From Rheinheimera pacifica (lineage in GTDB: Bacteria > Pseudomonadota > Gammaproteobacteria > Enterobacterales > Alteromonadaceae): 64,000 nucleotides of DNA. Shown piece after piece: positions 24,812 through 35,748 of this stretch (position 1 is the first letter of the stretch; each line of letters opens with the position of its first letter). The stretch lies in contig NZ_JANUEM010000004.1 of NCBI RefSeq assembly GCF_024809855.1, positions 1-64,000 on the forward strand. Reading direction: 5' to 3'. The position numbers and the translations under genes were made by a program. The notes beneath the pieces are model-generated. The model saw nothing but the letters and a program-made list of their open reading frames with translations. It did not search any database and was not told where the DNA came from.

Positions 24812-25339
24812 TCACTTTTTCTTTAATTCTGCCAGTACAGCAAAAGGATTGGGTTTTTCCGGTTCCGGGCCTATATCGCCAAAGCTCATCGCTGCCGCAC
24901 TAACGGCGCAAACCGCTTCGTCGTGCATCGGGAACAGTGGTAAAGCCAGAATCAACTCATCTTCTACTAACTGTCGTAAATTTATTTCGCCGTGCTCGTC
25001 TTTTTCGATCACGTCGTAACGCTCAGGAATTAACTCCAACGCAGCGTCATCACCCGGCTTAACCGGAGTGTATGCAAAATTGCAGTCCAGCGATACAGTC
25101 ATGCTTTCGCTACAACGTTCGCAGGTTACACTCACTTCACAAGAAGCGCTACCCTGTATTACAGTCAGGCCTTGTTGGTCAGTACCGCATTCAATTCGTA
25201 CCGTTACATCGCCGTGCGAATTAAGCAAGCTTTGTGTTAACCGGGTTAAATTTACCAATGGCACGAAGCCTTCGTAATCAGAGCGCTTTTGCGCTGCTTT
25301 AACCGGATCTATAGTAACGGGTATTTTTACTTTTTGCAT
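24812..25339 (-). CDS. yceD: YceD/DUF177 protein, 23S rRNA accumulation factor
   Basis: About 175 residues from [20 protein letters not shown]. It has the CxxC pair [10 protein letters not shown] and the end [17 protein letters not shown] characteristic of YceD, a conserved protein needed for normal 23S rRNA levels. The frame is open 51 codons further upstream, but that part is not family-like and contains the promoter region, so I start at 25339. It precedes rpmF by 16 bp. Confidence 0.92.
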   Translation of the reverse strand: MQKVKIPVTIDPVKAAQKRSDYEGFVPLVNLTRLTQSLLNSHGDVTVRIECGTDQQGLTVIQGSASCEVSVTCERCSESMTVSLDCNFAYTPVKPGDDAALELIPERYDVIEKDEHGEINLRQLVEDELILALPLFPMHDEAVCAVSAAAMSFGDIGPEPEKPNPFAVLAELKKK

Positions 25340-25491
25340 AAGGCGCGCATCATATAGAAGCGCCCCTTTGCTGTCAAAGGGTTCTGGCAGATATTTGTGG
25401 TTTTTCTCGCGCATTTTTATCATTCTGTTTATAGTGCGCCTTACAACATGTTTGTAGTGCCGCACATTCTGTATAAAAAGGCTATTTATCA

Positions 25492-26091
25492 ATGACTGAG
25501 CCCACTTTGCCAGCGCTGTATCTGGCTTCTACCTCAACCTACCGCCGCCAACTGCTAAGCAAGTTAGCAGCGCAGTTTCATACCGCTAAACCGGACGTTG
25601 ACGAAACGCCACTAGCAAACGAAAGTGCAGAACAATTGGTGCAGCGTTTAGCCATTGCCAAAGCTCAGACCATTGCCACGGCTTTAAACTCAGGTTTGGT
25701 GATTGGCTCTGACCAGGTAGCAGTTTTTGATAATGACATTATCGGTAAACCGCTCACTGCAGAAAACGCGCTAACACAATTGCGCCGCTTTAGCGGCAAC
25801 TGCGTCACGTTTCTTACCGGGCTGGCACTGGTTAATGCGCAAAGCGGCAATGTACAGGTTATTGTTGAACCGTTTAATGTTAGCTTTCGCACTTTGACCG
25901 ATGCAGAAATTATCGCCTATATCGATAAAGAGCAGCCTCTGGACTGTGCCGGCAGCTTTAAAAGCGAAGGTCTTGGCATTAGTTTGTTTAGTAAACTCAG
26001 CGGTGACGACCCTAATAGCCTGATTGGGCTGCCGCTGATAAGGCTAAACCAGATGCTGTTAAATGAAGGCGTTAATGTGCTGCTTAGCTGA
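25492..26091 (+). CDS. yceF: Maf-family nucleotide pyrophosphatase (YceF type)
   Basis: A 199-residue Maf protein with [17 protein letters not shown], the catalytic-area DVDETP and [10 protein letters not shown], and [13 protein letters not shown]. YceF-branch Maf proteins hydrolyse 7-methyl-GTP and related modified nucleotides. It is divergent from yceD across about 150 bp, as in E. coli. Confidence 0.93.
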   Translation: MTEPTLPALYLASTSTYRRQLLSKLAAQFHTAKPDVDETPLANESAEQLVQRLAIAKAQTIATALNSGLVIGSDQVAVFDNDIIGKPLTAENALTQLRRFSGNCVTFLTGLALVNAQSGNVQVIVEPFNVSFRTLTDAEIIAYIDKEQPLDCAGSFKSEGLGISLFSKLSGDDPNSLIGLPLIRLNQMLLNEGVNVLLS

Positions 26092-26105
26092 CAAGTTCAG
26101 TGTAA

Positions 26106-26212
26106 AGGTTAGTTCGGTTTGCCCACAGCAACACGCCGTGAACCCATCCATGGGGGCTCGATTCGGCCATCCTGGCCTGCAACGGTTGCCTTAGAGCAAG
26201 CCGAACTAACCT
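26106..26212. repeat. Palindromic repeat, family 3
   Basis: Outer arms AGGTTAGTTCGGTTTGC (26106-26122) and GCAAGCCGAACTAACCT (26196-26212) pair with one mismatch. The interior includes CCATCCATGGGGG and CGGCCATCCTGGCC. It sits between the converging yceF and the HAD phosphatase gene and could terminate both. Confidence 0.65.
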
Positions 26213-26226
26213 GACATTATCTGATT

Positions 26227-26886
26227 TTACAATACATGCAGTAATTCCGGTATCGTATCGATAATCGCTTTGGGGGCAAACTGGCTTAATACATCACGGC
26301 CATGCACGCCATGGGTTACACCAATTCGCGGCATTGCTATCGCCTGAGCCATTTTCATATCATGACTGGTATCACCTACCATGATGGCATGCTCAGCTTT
26401 TATATCCAATTCCAGCAAAATTTGCTGCAACATATCCGGGTGCGGCTTAGATTGCGCTTCATCAGCACAGCGGCTGGTATCAAAATATTTTGCCAGCCCG
26501 GTTTCATCAAACATGCGCTGTAAACCCCTACGCGCTTTCCCGGTAGCAACAGCTAACAGCACATTTTGTGCCTTTAACTGTTGTAACACCTGCTCTACCC
26601 CGTCAAATAACGGCGTTGGGGTGGTATCGTGAATCACGTAATGATCGCGGTAGTGTTCAAATAGCTGCTGGCGTTTGTCAGCCGTTACACCTGGAAATAA
26701 CATATCTAAAGCCGGGTCCAGGCTTAAACCGATAATTTGTTTTACGGCAAAGTCACTGGGTACTAATAAATCTGAATGCCTTGCGGCAGCCTGCATGGAG
26801 GACACAATACGGCCGATGGAATCCATTACGGTGCCGTCCCAATCGAACACCACCAGAGATACCTTATCTGTTACAGCATTTTGCAT
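26227..26886 (-). CDS. HAD-superfamily phosphatase, phosphoglycolate-phosphatase-like
   Basis: 219 residues. Motif I is VVFDWDGTVMDS (nucleophile Asp), motif II AVATGKARRGL, and motif IV MVGDTSHDMKMAQ. Cap helices follow motif I, so this is a subfamily I HAD like Gph/YfhB. The substrate is not evident. It is 4 bp from rluC, the gene order seen for rluC-linked HADs in gammaproteobacteria. Confidence 0.88.
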   Translation of the reverse strand: MQNAVTDKVSLVVFDWDGTVMDSIGRIVSSMQAAARHSDLLVPSDFAVKQIIGLSLDPALDMLFPGVTADKRQQLFEHYRDHYVIHDTTPTPLFDGVEQVLQQLKAQNVLLAVATGKARRGLQRMFDETGLAKYFDTSRCADEAQSKPHPDMLQQILLELDIKAEHAIMVGDTSHDMKMAQAIAMPRIGVTHGVHGRDVLSQFAPKAIIDTIPELLHVL

Positions 26887-26890
26887 TACG

Positions 26891-27844
26891 TTATTTTCTC
26901 GTCAGTTTTGCCAGCGCCTGTTCCAGGCTGGGATCCAGCGGGGCTTCTACCCGCATGGTTGTTTCACTCATCGGGTGGATAAAGCTCAGCGTTTTAGCAT
27001 GCAAAAACAAGCGGTTTAAGCCAACCTGTTGCATCTGTGAAGTAAAGGTGTTGTCGCCGTATTTATCATCACAAGCGATTGGGTGGCCCTTGCAGGCGGT
27101 GTGCACTCGAATCTGGTGTGTACGGCCGGTTACCGGAAAAGCTTCCACCAGAGTGCCCTGCTGATAACGCTGCAGAATACGAAACCGTGTTTCTGACGGC
27201 TTGCCTTCAGCTTCATCTACCCGCACTACCCGCTCACCGGATTGCAGTGTATTTTTTTTCAGTGGCTCGGTAACTTTACGCACTTTATTGTCCCAATCAC
27301 CGGCCACCAGTGCCCAGTATTTTTTCTCTACGGTTTTATTACGCAGCTGTTCGTGCAAATGGGTTAGCACAGAGCGCTTTTTAGCAATCAGCAAACAACC
27401 TGAAGTATCGCGATCGAGCCGGTGTACCAGTTCCAGGTGTTTAGCCAGTGGGCGTAGTGCCCGCAAAGCTTCAATAACACCATATTGCAAACCGCTGCCA
27501 CCATGCACCGCCATACCAGAAGGTTTATTAAGTACAATCAGATCGTTATCTTCAAATAAAATATGCTGCTCAAGGTTTTTCACCATCGACAGCTTTACTG
27601 ACACCGGCTCGCCTTCAGCAGCAACCGTTAATGGCGGAATGCGCACCACGTCATCCTGTTGCAGTTTATATTCAGGTTTGATGCGTTTTTTGTTGACTCG
27701 CACCTCTCCTTTTCGCAAAACCCGATAAATAACACTTTTTGGTATGCCTTTGAGCCGTGCCAATAAAAAATTGTCTATGCGCTGACCAATAAAATCAGGT
27801 TCTATTTCAATCAATTGCACAGGTAACTTGATTTCATCGCTCAT
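26891..27844 (-). CDS. rluC: 23S rRNA pseudouridine 955/2504/2580 synthase
   Basis: 317 residues. An S4 domain (RIDNFLLARLKGIPKSVIYR) precedes the pseudouridine synthase domain with the catalytic ELVHRLDRDTSGCLLIAK and GRTHQIRVH. It is divergent from rne, the E. coli arrangement, which supports RluC over RluD. Confidence 0.95.
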   Translation of the reverse strand: MSDEIKLPVQLIEIEPDFIGQRIDNFLLARLKGIPKSVIYRVLRKGEVRVNKKRIKPEYKLQQDDVVRIPPLTVAAEGEPVSVKLSMVKNLEQHILFEDNDLIVLNKPSGMAVHGGSGLQYGVIEALRALRPLAKHLELVHRLDRDTSGCLLIAKKRSVLTHLHEQLRNKTVEKKYWALVAGDWDNKVRKVTEPLKKNTLQSGERVVRVDEAEGKPSETRFRILQRYQQGTLVEAFPVTGRTHQIRVHTACKGHPIACDDKYGDNTFTSQMQQVGLNRLFLHAKTLSFIHPMSETTMRVEAPLDPSLEQALAKLTRK

Positions 27845-28344
27845 GGGTTTTGAATACTCTGCTAATATTAGATTTCAGTTGCTATCGGCTGCGCATTAGT
27901 GGGATAATCCCCCCGCTAATTCTGCCAAAAACTGGCAATTAGGGCGCTCAAAGTGACGTAAGAGAATTTGTGCGGCAGCGCTTGGGGGAGTGATCATACC
28001 GAAATCGTGGTGAAAACCAACGTTTTTTATACCCCCGGCGTAAACCAAACGCCATTTGCCTGAGATAATGTTGCGTAATCTGTTATCAATAGCGGCAAAA
28101 CATGAGTTCCGGTCAACCAGAGCATAAAAGATATTGCTATAACGCAGCGCCGCAAGGCGGTGTGTTTCAGATCCAAAAACGAAAACAGCATAAACTGCGA
28201 AGCCATCACAAAAGCCCACGCAGTGACAATTTGGTTTCTTCAGACATTCCAGTCGTGAGACTGCACCCATTAGTGTTTGATAACGTCTGAACACGCAGGT
28301 GCCCTTTGGGCTGCGTTGTGGCTGCAAAATGCGAGTCACTAACG
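27845..28344 (+). promoter_or_regulatory. rluC-rne divergent region and rne leader
   Basis: The 500-bp gap carries promoters for both genes and the long rne 5' UTR. Hairpins seen: ATTAGTGGG/CCCGCTAAT at 27895-27920, GCCGCAAGGC near 28147, and ACGCA-GCCC-TTT-GGGC-TGCGT at 28293-28316, which ends 28 bp before the start codon. RNase E regulates its own mRNA through leader hairpins in enterobacteria, and this leader is the likely counterpart. A minus-strand frame of 147 codons covers the region but has no family or SD support. Confidence 0.55.
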
Positions 28345-31300
28345 ATGAAAAGAATGTTAATTAACGCCACGCAGGAAGAAGAAATCCGCGTTGCGCTGGT
28401 CGATGGCCAGAAACTGTATGACCTGGATATTGAAAGCCCAGGCCATGAACAAAAAAAAGCTAATATTTACAAAGGTAAAATCACCCGTGTAGAACCAAGC
28501 CTAGAGGCTGCATTTGTTGACTACGGTGCTGATCGTCACGGCTTTTTACCCCTGAAAGAAATCTCCCGCGAATACTTCCCTTCTGGTTACAGTTTTGATG
28601 GCCGCCCCAATATCAAAGAAGTGGTAAAAGAAGGCCAGGAAGTTATTATTCAGATTGATAAAGAAGAGCGTGGCCAAAAAGGCGCTGCGTTAACCACCTT
28701 TATCAGCCTTGCCGGTTCTTACTTAGTTTTAATGCCGAATAATCCGCGTGCTGGTGGTATTTCACGCCGTATTGAAGGCGACGAGCGGCAGGAGCTAAAA
28801 GACTCTTTGGGTCAGTTACAAATGCCCGACGGCATGGGGTTAATTGTCCGCACTGCTGGCGTGGGTAAATCCTTTGAAGAGTTAGACTACGATTTAAAAG
28901 CGCTGTTAAAGCACTGGTCTGCTATTACTGAAGAAGCGCAAAAGCGCCCTTCACCGTTTTTAATTCATCAGGAAAGTAACGTAGTGTTTCGCGCTATCCG
29001 CGATTATCTGCGCCGCGATGTAGGCGAAATCCTGATCGACAACCCGCGTATTTTCGAAGAAGCCAAAGTTTATATTCAGCAATTCCGGCCCGACTTTGCC
29101 CACCGCGTTAAACTGTACCAGGGTGAAGTGCCGCTGTTTATGCATTTTCAGATTGAAACCCAGATCGAATCAGCGTTTCGCCGCGAAGTGCGCCTGCCAT
29201 CAGGCGGCTCTATCGTTATCGACAGCACTGAAGCCTTAACCGCGATTGATATCAACTCATCTAAAGCGACTAAAGGTGGAGATATTGAAGAAACGGCGTT
29301 CAATACCAACTTGGAAGCTGCCGATGAAATTGCCCGTCAGTTACGTTTACGTGACTTAGGCGGTTTAATCGTAATCGACTTTATCGACATGACGCCGGTA
29401 CGCCACCAGCGCGAAGTGGAAAACCGCTTAAAAGACGCGGTAAAACATGACCGTGCCCGCGTGCAAATTGGCCGTATTTCCCGCTTTGGTTTGCTGGAAA
29501 TGTCACGCCAGCGCCTGCGCCCGTCACTGGGTGAATCGGCTACCCATGTGTGCCCACGTTGTCATGGCCGCGGTACTATTCGTAGCACTGAGTCATCTGC
29601 GCTGTCTATCCTGCGTTTAATTGAAGAAGAGTCAATTAAAGATAATACCAGTCAAATTCATGCTCAGGTGCCAGTATCGGTTGCTACCTATCTGATGAAT
29701 GAAAAGCGCGATGCGATACGCCGTATCGAAAAACGTCATGGTATCCGCGTGTTTGTTATTCCTAACGAGCACATGGAAACGCCAAACCATGAAGTTATCC
29801 GCATCCGTATTGATGAAGAAATCGACGATGCCAGCTACAACATGGTGAAAGTGCCAGAGGCTACCTCAACACTGTATCACCCGGCTTCTGATGCCGTTAA
29901 AGAAAAGCCTGCTATTTCGGCTATTAACATTGCCGACAGTACTGCAGCACGTCCGGTGACAGCGCCAGTTGCTGACAAAACTCCACAACAAAGCACAGGC
30001 CTGTTACAGGCAATCAGTAGCTGGTTTGGTAAATTGTTTGCACCGGCAGAAACCAAAGCCGATGCGAAACCGGCAACCAAATCAAATGAGCGCAATAATC
30101 AGCGTGCTGGTAACCGTGAAAATGGCCGTGATGCCAGCCGTGAAAACAATCGTGAAAACAACCGCGACAACAACCGCCGCCGCAATAAACCACGCCGCCG
30201 TAATGAAGGTGACGATAAAGCAGTAGCATCACCGCTAAAAGATGAGGCGACTCAAAAGCCTGAACGTCAGCAACGTCCATCACAAGAAGCACGCACACCA
30301 CGCCCACAGCAGGAAGCCAGAAAACCTGTTGATAAAGCGCCTGTTGTGAATAAAGAGACTGAAGATGACAATGCGCCGCAACGTCTGGTTGAACGCCGTC
30401 AGCGCCGCAATACACGCAGATCTGTGCGCATGGATAAAGCACCTGCAGCAGAAACGGCTCAACTGGTAACGGCTGCCACAGTGGCTGACGAAACCAGCGC
30501 TCAGGCGTTGCCGGCAACACCGGTTCAAGTGATAAATGCTGAACCTGTTACCACCACCGCGCCTGTGGTTAAAGCTGAAGATACTGAAGCGGCAGTTGTA
30601 GCGCAGCCGGTAGCTGAGCCCAAAGATGACGTTGCAACCACTGCGCCTGCTGAAGTAGCAGAGGCGGCAGCTGACACAACTGAAAACACTGTAACTGAGG
30701 CAACCGAACAGGAAACTGCAGAGCCACGTAGCCGTAACCGCCGTTCACCACGCCATTTACGGGCCGCAGGCCAAAAGCGTAAAAAAGAGCAGGAACAGAC
30801 CGATGCAGATGCCGACACAGTAGAAGCTGAGGTTATAGCCGTAGAAACGGACACTATAGCCACAGAGACTGTTGCTGTAACTGAAGAGCCAAAAGCAGCG
30901 CAGGTACAGGTTGAACAACCAGAGACAGCCCAGGCAGATACAGTAGCAATAGTTGATACTGATACTAATGCTGACAACAGTGAGCAAGCCGAGCCTGCAG
31001 CAGAAAAACCGAAAACCCGCAGCCGCCGCAAACCTGCAGCAAAAAAAGTGGATAAAGAAGCTACTGATACAACCAGCGTAAGCGACGTTGCACCAACCAC
31101 TGAGAAAGCAGCGGTTAGTGTTACAGCAGAAAAAGCTGAAACGCCAGAGCCTGCTGCCCCTAAAACAAAAGCAGTTGAAGCTGAGGTTGTTAAAGCTGAA
31201 GCCGCACCGACAGTGGCAGCACCTAAAGCTGCAGCTGTAAAGGCCGAGGCCGCTAAGCCTGCAGCTTCGAAACCAACAGGTGGGCGCTATGCGCAGATGG

Positions 31301-31482
31301 TGGTTGCTACCATGACGAAGCCGGAAATCACTGCACAGGATAGCAATGCTGAAATAGCTGCTCCTGCTGTAATGCCAGCTCAAGAACGGCCTGTTGTAGC
31401 CAGCTCTGAGCGCCCTGCCGGTTCAGCGTTTGCCCGTCAGGCGGTTAGTGCGCCAATGACTAAGCCTAAAACTGATGAGTAA
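28345..31482 (+). CDS. rne: Ribonuclease E
   Basis: About 1045 residues. [20 protein letters not shown] starts the S1/catalytic half, with [33 protein letters not shown] (Mg-binding Asp) and the Zn-link CPRCHGRG near residue 404. After about residue 510 the protein turns into a long disordered scaffold with an Arg-rich block (REN/RDN repeats, then [12 protein letters not shown]) and an Ala/Glu/Val-rich tail ending MTKPKTDE. The scaffold should recruit degradosome partners, and the Arg block should bind RNA. I begin at 28345; the frame is open 13 codons earlier through the leader hairpin. Confidence 0.97.
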   Translation: MKRMLINATQEEEIRVALVDGQKLYDLDIESPGHEQKKANIYKGKITRVEPSLEAAFVDYGADRHGFLPLKEISREYFPSGYSFDGRPNIKEVVKEGQEVIIQIDKEERGQKGAALTTFISLAGSYLVLMPNNPRAGGISRRIEGDERQELKDSLGQLQMPDGMGLIVRTAGVGKSFEELDYDLKALLKHWSAITEEAQKRPSPFLIHQESNVVFRAIRDYLRRDVGEILIDNPRIFEEAKVYIQQFRPDFAHRVKLYQGEVPLFMHFQIETQIESAFRREVRLPSGGSIVIDSTEALTAIDINSSKATKGGDIEETAFNTNLEAADEIARQLRLRDLGGLIVIDFIDMTPVRHQREVENRLKDAVKHDRARVQIGRISRFGLLEMSRQRLRPSLGESATHVCPRCHGRGTIRSTESSALSILRLIEEESIKDNTSQIHAQVPVSVATYLMNEKRDAIRRIEKRHGIRVFVIPNEHMETPNHEVIRIRIDEEIDDASYNMVKVPEATSTLYHPASDAVKEKPAISAINIADSTAARPVTAPVADKTPQQSTGLLQAISSWFGKLFAPAETKADAKPATKSNERNNQRAGNRENGRDASRENNRENNRDNNRRRNKPRRRNEGDDKAVASPLKDEATQKPERQQRPSQEARTPRPQQEARKPVDKAPVVNKETEDDNAPQRLVERRQRRNTRRSVRMDKAPAAETAQLVTAATVADETSAQALPATPVQVINAEPVTTTAPVVKAEDTEAAVVAQPVAEPKDDVATTAPAEVAEAAADTTENTVTEATEQETAEPRSRNRRSPRHLRAAGQKRKKEQEQTDADADTVEAEVIAVETDTIATETVAVTEEPKAAQVQVEQPETAQADTVAIVDTDTNADNSEQAEPAAEKPKTRSRRKPAAKKVDKEATDTTSVSDVAPTTEKAAVSVTAEKAETPEPAAPKTKAVEAEVVKAEAAPTVAAPKAAAVKAEAAKPAASKPTGGRYAQMVVATMTKPEITAQDSNAEIAAPAVMPAQERPVVASSERPAGSAFARQAVSAPMTKPKTDE

Positions 31483-31513
31483 TCTTATCAGCTGACCTAT
31501 AAATGTCAGACAC

Positions 31514-31543
31514 AAAAAAAGCCAGACAATGTCTGGCTTTTTT
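31514..31543. terminator. Bidirectional terminator between rne and the porin gene
   Basis: GCCAGAC AAT GTCTGGC flanked by seven A on the left and seven T on the right, so it works on both strands. Confidence 0.85.
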
Positions 31544-31559
31544 ATTTGTTATCAATCAG

Positions 31560-32723
31560 TTAGAAATCATATTTGGCACTGAACTGAATACGGTTCATAT
31601 CGCCATCCAGGCCTGATTCTACCTCACGGTTGGCAAACTTATACTCAACACCTACCATCAGCTTTTTAGTAGCCTGATACAACAGGTTAGCACTATAGCT
31701 CTGAGTGGTTTTAGTTACGCCAGCGCCGGTTAACGCTGTATCGTTATCGGCCATCAACGTTGAATACAGGAAGGTAGAACGCCATTGATCATTCCACAGG
31801 TGACGATATGCTACTGAGAATGCTGTTACATCGATAGTTTCCAGATTGCCATTGGCATCCAGCACCGCACCATTTACCGTATTTAAACCAACATAACGGC
31901 CAAGACCTTTACCGGTGTTTAACGTAATACGAATGTCATCTTTATTGGCTAAATCAATTTTTGTGCTTACTGACAGGCCATAAGACATCACTTCGTCGTC
32001 ATAGCGCACGCCATTGTGGGTACCATCAATAGCAATCTGGCGTAGTAAACCGGCCACTTTAACTACACCCCAGTTTGTTTTCAGGTTGTAACTGGCAGTA
32101 AAATCCGGAGTCGCATTTGCATCAGTGGTAATACGGGCACCACCGCCGAACGGTGTAATAGTGCTTTCCGGGTTTTCAATGGCAAAAGCAAAGTTGCCAT
32201 GGGTATACCGCACCTGCGCCTGGCGGATAAAGATAGCCGCATCAGGGTTACCAACAAAATCTAATGTATCAGGCAGTGACGCCAGATCCATAAAGTTTGA
32301 CCAGGTTTGGCCTAAGGTCCAGTTTTTATACTTAATAAAAGCATGGCGCATAACCGGGCTGTAACCATTAGTGGTGCGCTCGTCATTGCCGTTATTGCTG
32401 GTCATAAAATCAAACTCAAGCATACCGGTAATTTTGCTGCCATCTTCCAACTCTGTTGCTGTTGCGAAGAAGAAGCGCGATTGACGGGCGTGCATATCAA
32501 AACGTGTAGTGCTGTCTCCTCCAATCGGAGTTAATGAAGGCACATAAAATTCCCGCCCAAGTGCTGCAATTTCACCGTCTGCATCACTTACCATCGCATC
32601 AAGCTTAACGTAACCACCAAAAGTAACGTTGGTACCGCCGATATCAAAACCAGCAGCCTGTACACTGCCAGCGCCAAGTGCAACACAAGCAGCAAGGTAA
32701 GATACTGTTGTTATTTTTTTCAT
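31560..32723 (-). CDS. DcaP-like outer-membrane porin
   Basis: About 387 residues. The signal peptide MKKITTVSYLAACVALGAG ends at VQA-AGFDIGG. The barrel follows, with FGGYVKLDAMVS, ARQSRFFFATATELEDG, LGQTWSNFMDL and a C-terminal YDF with the terminal Phe needed for barrel assembly. DcaP-type porins are trimers that pass small organic acids such as dicarboxylates or aromatic acids. Start at 32723; the longer frame to 32858 covers the promoter. It diverges from acs by 242 bp, so a shared control region is likely and an acid substrate is plausible. Confidence 0.88.
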   Translation of the reverse strand: MKKITTVSYLAACVALGAGSVQAAGFDIGGTNVTFGGYVKLDAMVSDADGEIAALGREFYVPSLTPIGGDSTTRFDMHARQSRFFFATATELEDGSKITGMLEFDFMTSNNGNDERTTNGYSPVMRHAFIKYKNWTLGQTWSNFMDLASLPDTLDFVGNPDAAIFIRQAQVRYTHGNFAFAIENPESTITPFGGGARITTDANATPDFTASYNLKTNWGVVKVAGLLRQIAIDGTHNGVRYDDEVMSYGLSVSTKIDLANKDDIRITLNTGKGLGRYVGLNTVNGAVLDANGNLETIDVTAFSVAYRHLWNDQWRSTFLYSTLMADNDTALTGAGVTKTTQSYSANLLYQATKKLMVGVEYKFANREVESGLDGDMNRIQFSAKYDF

Positions 32724-32965
32724 TTGCCGTCTCTCCATCTTCGTTCTTGTAATGATAATTTTTCGGTTCAACTGTGGTTCAGACTGACGCTTACTGCAAT
32801 TAGCCTTTAGTCGCAGATAAACGCTATAGTAAGCACTATAATAAGTGCTGTTTATCACGTTAGCTGCACGGAAAAATATTGGCTAGACTAAGGTCTAATT
32901 CCAAATACGGCGCGGCTTCGATAGAAAGATAACAGTAAATTTAAGAAGCTCTCACAGGGGAATTT

Positions 32966-34930
32966 ATGTCACATCCAACAGTTTATCCGGTACCCGCCAG
33001 CGCAGCAAAGCGCTCACTTTTAACCAATGAGCAATATATGCAGATGTATCAGCAGTCTGTTAGCTCTGCGGATACATTCTGGGCGGAGCACGGTAAACGT
33101 CTGCACTGGTTTACCCCATTTACCAAAGTTAAGAACACCAGTTTTGACAGCGGCAAAGTGAATATTAACTGGTTTAGCGATGGTGTCCTTAATGCCAGTT
33201 ACAACTGTCTGGACCGGCATTTACCTGAGCGCGCTAATCAGGTTGCTTATTATTGGGAAGGCGACTCACCAGACGTACAAAAATCCGTTACCTATGCACA
33301 GTTACATCAGCAAGTTTGTAAACTGGCTAATGGTATGAAAGAGCTGGGCGTTAAAAAAGGTGATCGGGTAACAATATACCTGCCGATGATCCCGGAAGCC
33401 ACAGTGGCACTGCTTGCCTGCGCCCGTATTGGCGCGGTGCATTCTGTAGTGTTTGCTGGTTTCTCGCCAGATGCGCTGGGCAGCCGTATTATCGACTGTG
33501 ACTCTAAGTTGGTTATTACTGCTGATCAGGCACTGCGCGGCAGCCGGGTTACTAACTTAAAAGATAACACCGATATGGCGCTGGCTCATTTAGGTGCAAA
33601 TTCACCGGTTAAGCATGTGCTGGTAGTTAAACATGTGGGTAAAAATGTTGATATGCAAGCCGGGCAAGACGGCCGTGATGTTTGGTATCATGATTTACTG
33701 AGCAAGCAAAGTGCCGACTGCCCTGCAGAACCAATGAATGCTGAAGATCCACTGTTTATTTTATATACCTCAGGCTCTACCGGTAAACCTAAAGGCGTAT
33801 TGCACACTACTGGTGGTTATATGGTGTGGGCGTCGATGACGCACCAATATGTATTTGACTATCATGACGGCGATATCTACTGGTGTGCTGCAGATATAGG
33901 CTGGGTAACCGGACATACCTATATTGTTTACGGCCCGCTGGCCAACGGGGCCACCAGTGTGTTGTTTGAAGGCGTACCAAACTACCCCAGCGTTAAACGC
34001 ATGGCGCAAATTGTCGATAAGTATAAAGTGAATATCCTTTATACCGCCCCTACTGCTATTCGTGCATTAATGGCTCACGGCAATGCGCCGGTTGAAGGCG
34101 CCAGCCTGAGTTCTTTGCAAACACTGGGCAGCGTGGGTGAACCTATTAACCCGGAAGCCTGGAACTGGTATCACGAAAAATTCGGTAACGGTAACTGCCC
34201 TATTGTGGATACCTGGTGGCAAACCGAAACCGGCGGCATCCTGATTACGCCACTACCAGGTTGTACTGAACTTAAACCCGGCTCTGCCACCAGGCCATTT
34301 TTTGGTGTTAAACCGGCAATTGTTGATAACGAAGGCAACGAATTAAACGGCGAATGTGAAGGCAATCTGGTTATTAAAGACAGCTGGCCGGGGCAAATGC
34401 GCACGGTATACGGCGATCACGAGCGCTTTGAGCAAACTTATTTCAGCACTTACCCGGGCTTATATTTTACCGGCGATGGTGCCAAACGTGATGCCGATGG
34501 TTATTACTGGTTAACCGGCCGAGTGGATGACGTACTGAATATTTCCGGCCACCGTTTAGGCACGGCAGAAATTGAAAGCTGCCTGGTGGCGCATGATGCA
34601 GTAGCAGAAGCAGCGGTGGTGGGTTATCCGCATGATATTAAAGGCCAGGGTATTTATGTTTATGTTACACCACGGGTGGGTATTGAACCAAGCAGCGACC
34701 TAACCAAAGCGTTGCGTGACTGGGTACGGGAAGAAATATCCCCTATTGCCACACCAGATTTAATTCAGTGGGCGCCAACAGGCTTACCCAAAACGCGTTC
34801 AGGTAAAATTATGCGACGTATTCTGCGTAAAATTGCCGCCAATGAGCATGACCAGTTAGGCGATATTTCTACTCTGGCTGACCCGTCTGTTGTTGAAACG
34901 CTTGTTAACAACCGGTTAAACCGTAAATAA
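32966..34930 (+). CDS. acs: Acetyl-CoA synthetase
   Basis: 654 residues. The AMP-binding P-loop is [15 protein letters not shown], followed by [28 protein letters not shown] and the C-terminal [14 protein letters not shown], whose lysine is catalytic and subject to acetylation. It converts acetate, ATP and CoA to acetyl-CoA. AGGGGAATTT precedes the ATG. It stands next to crbR and crbS, which control acetate use in Vibrio and Shewanella. Confidence 0.98.
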   Translation: MSHPTVYPVPASAAKRSLLTNEQYMQMYQQSVSSADTFWAEHGKRLHWFTPFTKVKNTSFDSGKVNINWFSDGVLNASYNCLDRHLPERANQVAYYWEGDSPDVQKSVTYAQLHQQVCKLANGMKELGVKKGDRVTIYLPMIPEATVALLACARIGAVHSVVFAGFSPDALGSRIIDCDSKLVITADQALRGSRVTNLKDNTDMALAHLGANSPVKHVLVVKHVGKNVDMQAGQDGRDVWYHDLLSKQSADCPAEPMNAEDPLFILYTSGSTGKPKGVLHTTGGYMVWASMTHQYVFDYHDGDIYWCAADIGWVTGHTYIVYGPLANGATSVLFEGVPNYPSVKRMAQIVDKYKVNILYTAPTAIRALMAHGNAPVEGASLSSLQTLGSVGEPINPEAWNWYHEKFGNGNCPIVDTWWQTETGGILITPLPGCTELKPGSATRPFFGVKPAIVDNEGNELNGECEGNLVIKDSWPGQMRTVYGDHERFEQTYFSTYPGLYFTGDGAKRDADGYYWLTGRVDDVLNISGHRLGTAEIESCLVAHDAVAEAAVVGYPHDIKGQGIYVYVTPRVGIEPSSDLTKALRDWVREEISPIATPDLIQWAPTGLPKTRSGKIMRRILRKIAANEHDQLGDISTLADPSVVETLVNNRLNRK

Positions 34931-34979
34931 GCTATCCGGTCAGTACGCGCTTGACACAGCGCGCTGCTAACCTCAGTAT

Positions 34980-35006
34980 AAAGGCCGCATTCGCGGCCTT
35001 TTTTAT
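34980..35006 (+). terminator. acs terminator
   Basis: AAGGCCGC ATTC GCGGCCTT followed by TTTTATAT. Confidence 0.85.
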
Positions 35007-35049
35007 ATAAATGACATAATAATTATAATTCCCTTCGCTGGAGGACAAG

Positions 35050-35730
35050 ATGGCAAAACTGATCGTCGCAGACGACCACCCGTTGTTTCGTAATGCGCTG
35101 ATAAACGCCATCAGCAGCACCTTTGCCACTAAAGCTACAATTGAAACCGATAGTTTTGACAGCACCTGCGTGGCACTGGAACAACACCCTGATACTGATC
35201 TGCTGTTGCTGGATTTGCACATGCCGGGAAACTGCGGTTTTCTGGGGCTGATACAGTTACGCAAAAACTATCCTGCCCTGCCAATAGTGGTTATCTCGGC
35301 CAGTGAAGATCTGGACGTTATTCGCCGCGTTATCGCGTTTGGTGCTTCTGCTTATGTGCCTAAGTCTGCTAACCCACTGGATATTAGCGCAGCTCTGAAC
35401 GCGGTAATGGCCGGAGAATTATGGGTGCCATTGCGGCTGAAAAACCAGGTGCTGGATATCCATAGCCTTGAAGCAGAAGACGATCTGGATCTGGCGGCAC
35501 GTGTAGCTCAGCTAACCCAGCAGCAATACAAGGTATTGTATTATCTGACCGAAGGCTGGCTTAATAAGCAAATCGCGTACGATTTACATATTTCAGAAGC
35601 TACGGTAAAAGCGCATATTACTGCTATTTTTCGTAAGCTTGGCGTGACTAACCGCACTCAGGTGGTTATTCAGGCCCAGCGCCTGACGCTGGAGCCTCCG
35701 GTTGACAGAGCCATGGCGCAACAGCAATAA
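35050..35730 (+). CDS. crbR: LuxR/NarL-type response regulator CrbR
   Basis: 226 residues. The receiver domain has VADDHPLF, phospho-acceptor D55 in LLLLDLHMPG, and SAYVPKSA. The C-terminal LuxR-type HTH contains EGWLNKQIAYDLHISEATVK. CrbR, phosphorylated by CrbS, activates acs transcription in Vibrio cholerae and Shewanella. Assignment rests on domain type plus the acs-crbR-crbS neighbourhood. It converges with crbS, 18 bp apart. Confidence 0.9.
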   Translation: MAKLIVADDHPLFRNALINAISSTFATKATIETDSFDSTCVALEQHPDTDLLLLDLHMPGNCGFLGLIQLRKNYPALPIVVISASEDLDVIRRVIAFGASAYVPKSANPLDISAALNAVMAGELWVPLRLKNQVLDIHSLEAEDDLDLAARVAQLTQQQYKVLYYLTEGWLNKQIAYDLHISEATVKAHITAIFRKLGVTNRTQVVIQAQRLTLEPPVDRAMAQQQ

Positions 35731-35748
35731 CAACTAAATTAAAACCCA

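Noticed and set aside
27896-28339. 147-codon minus-strand frame between rluC and rne
   Set aside because: No family-like pattern and no SD. It lies over the rne leader and would run into the rne start; a chance frame.
30525-31383. Long antisense frames under the rne C-terminal region
   Set aside because: The low-complexity Ala/Glu-rich sense coding produces open antisense frames of Ser/Val/Ala or Cys/Phe composition; no start signals.
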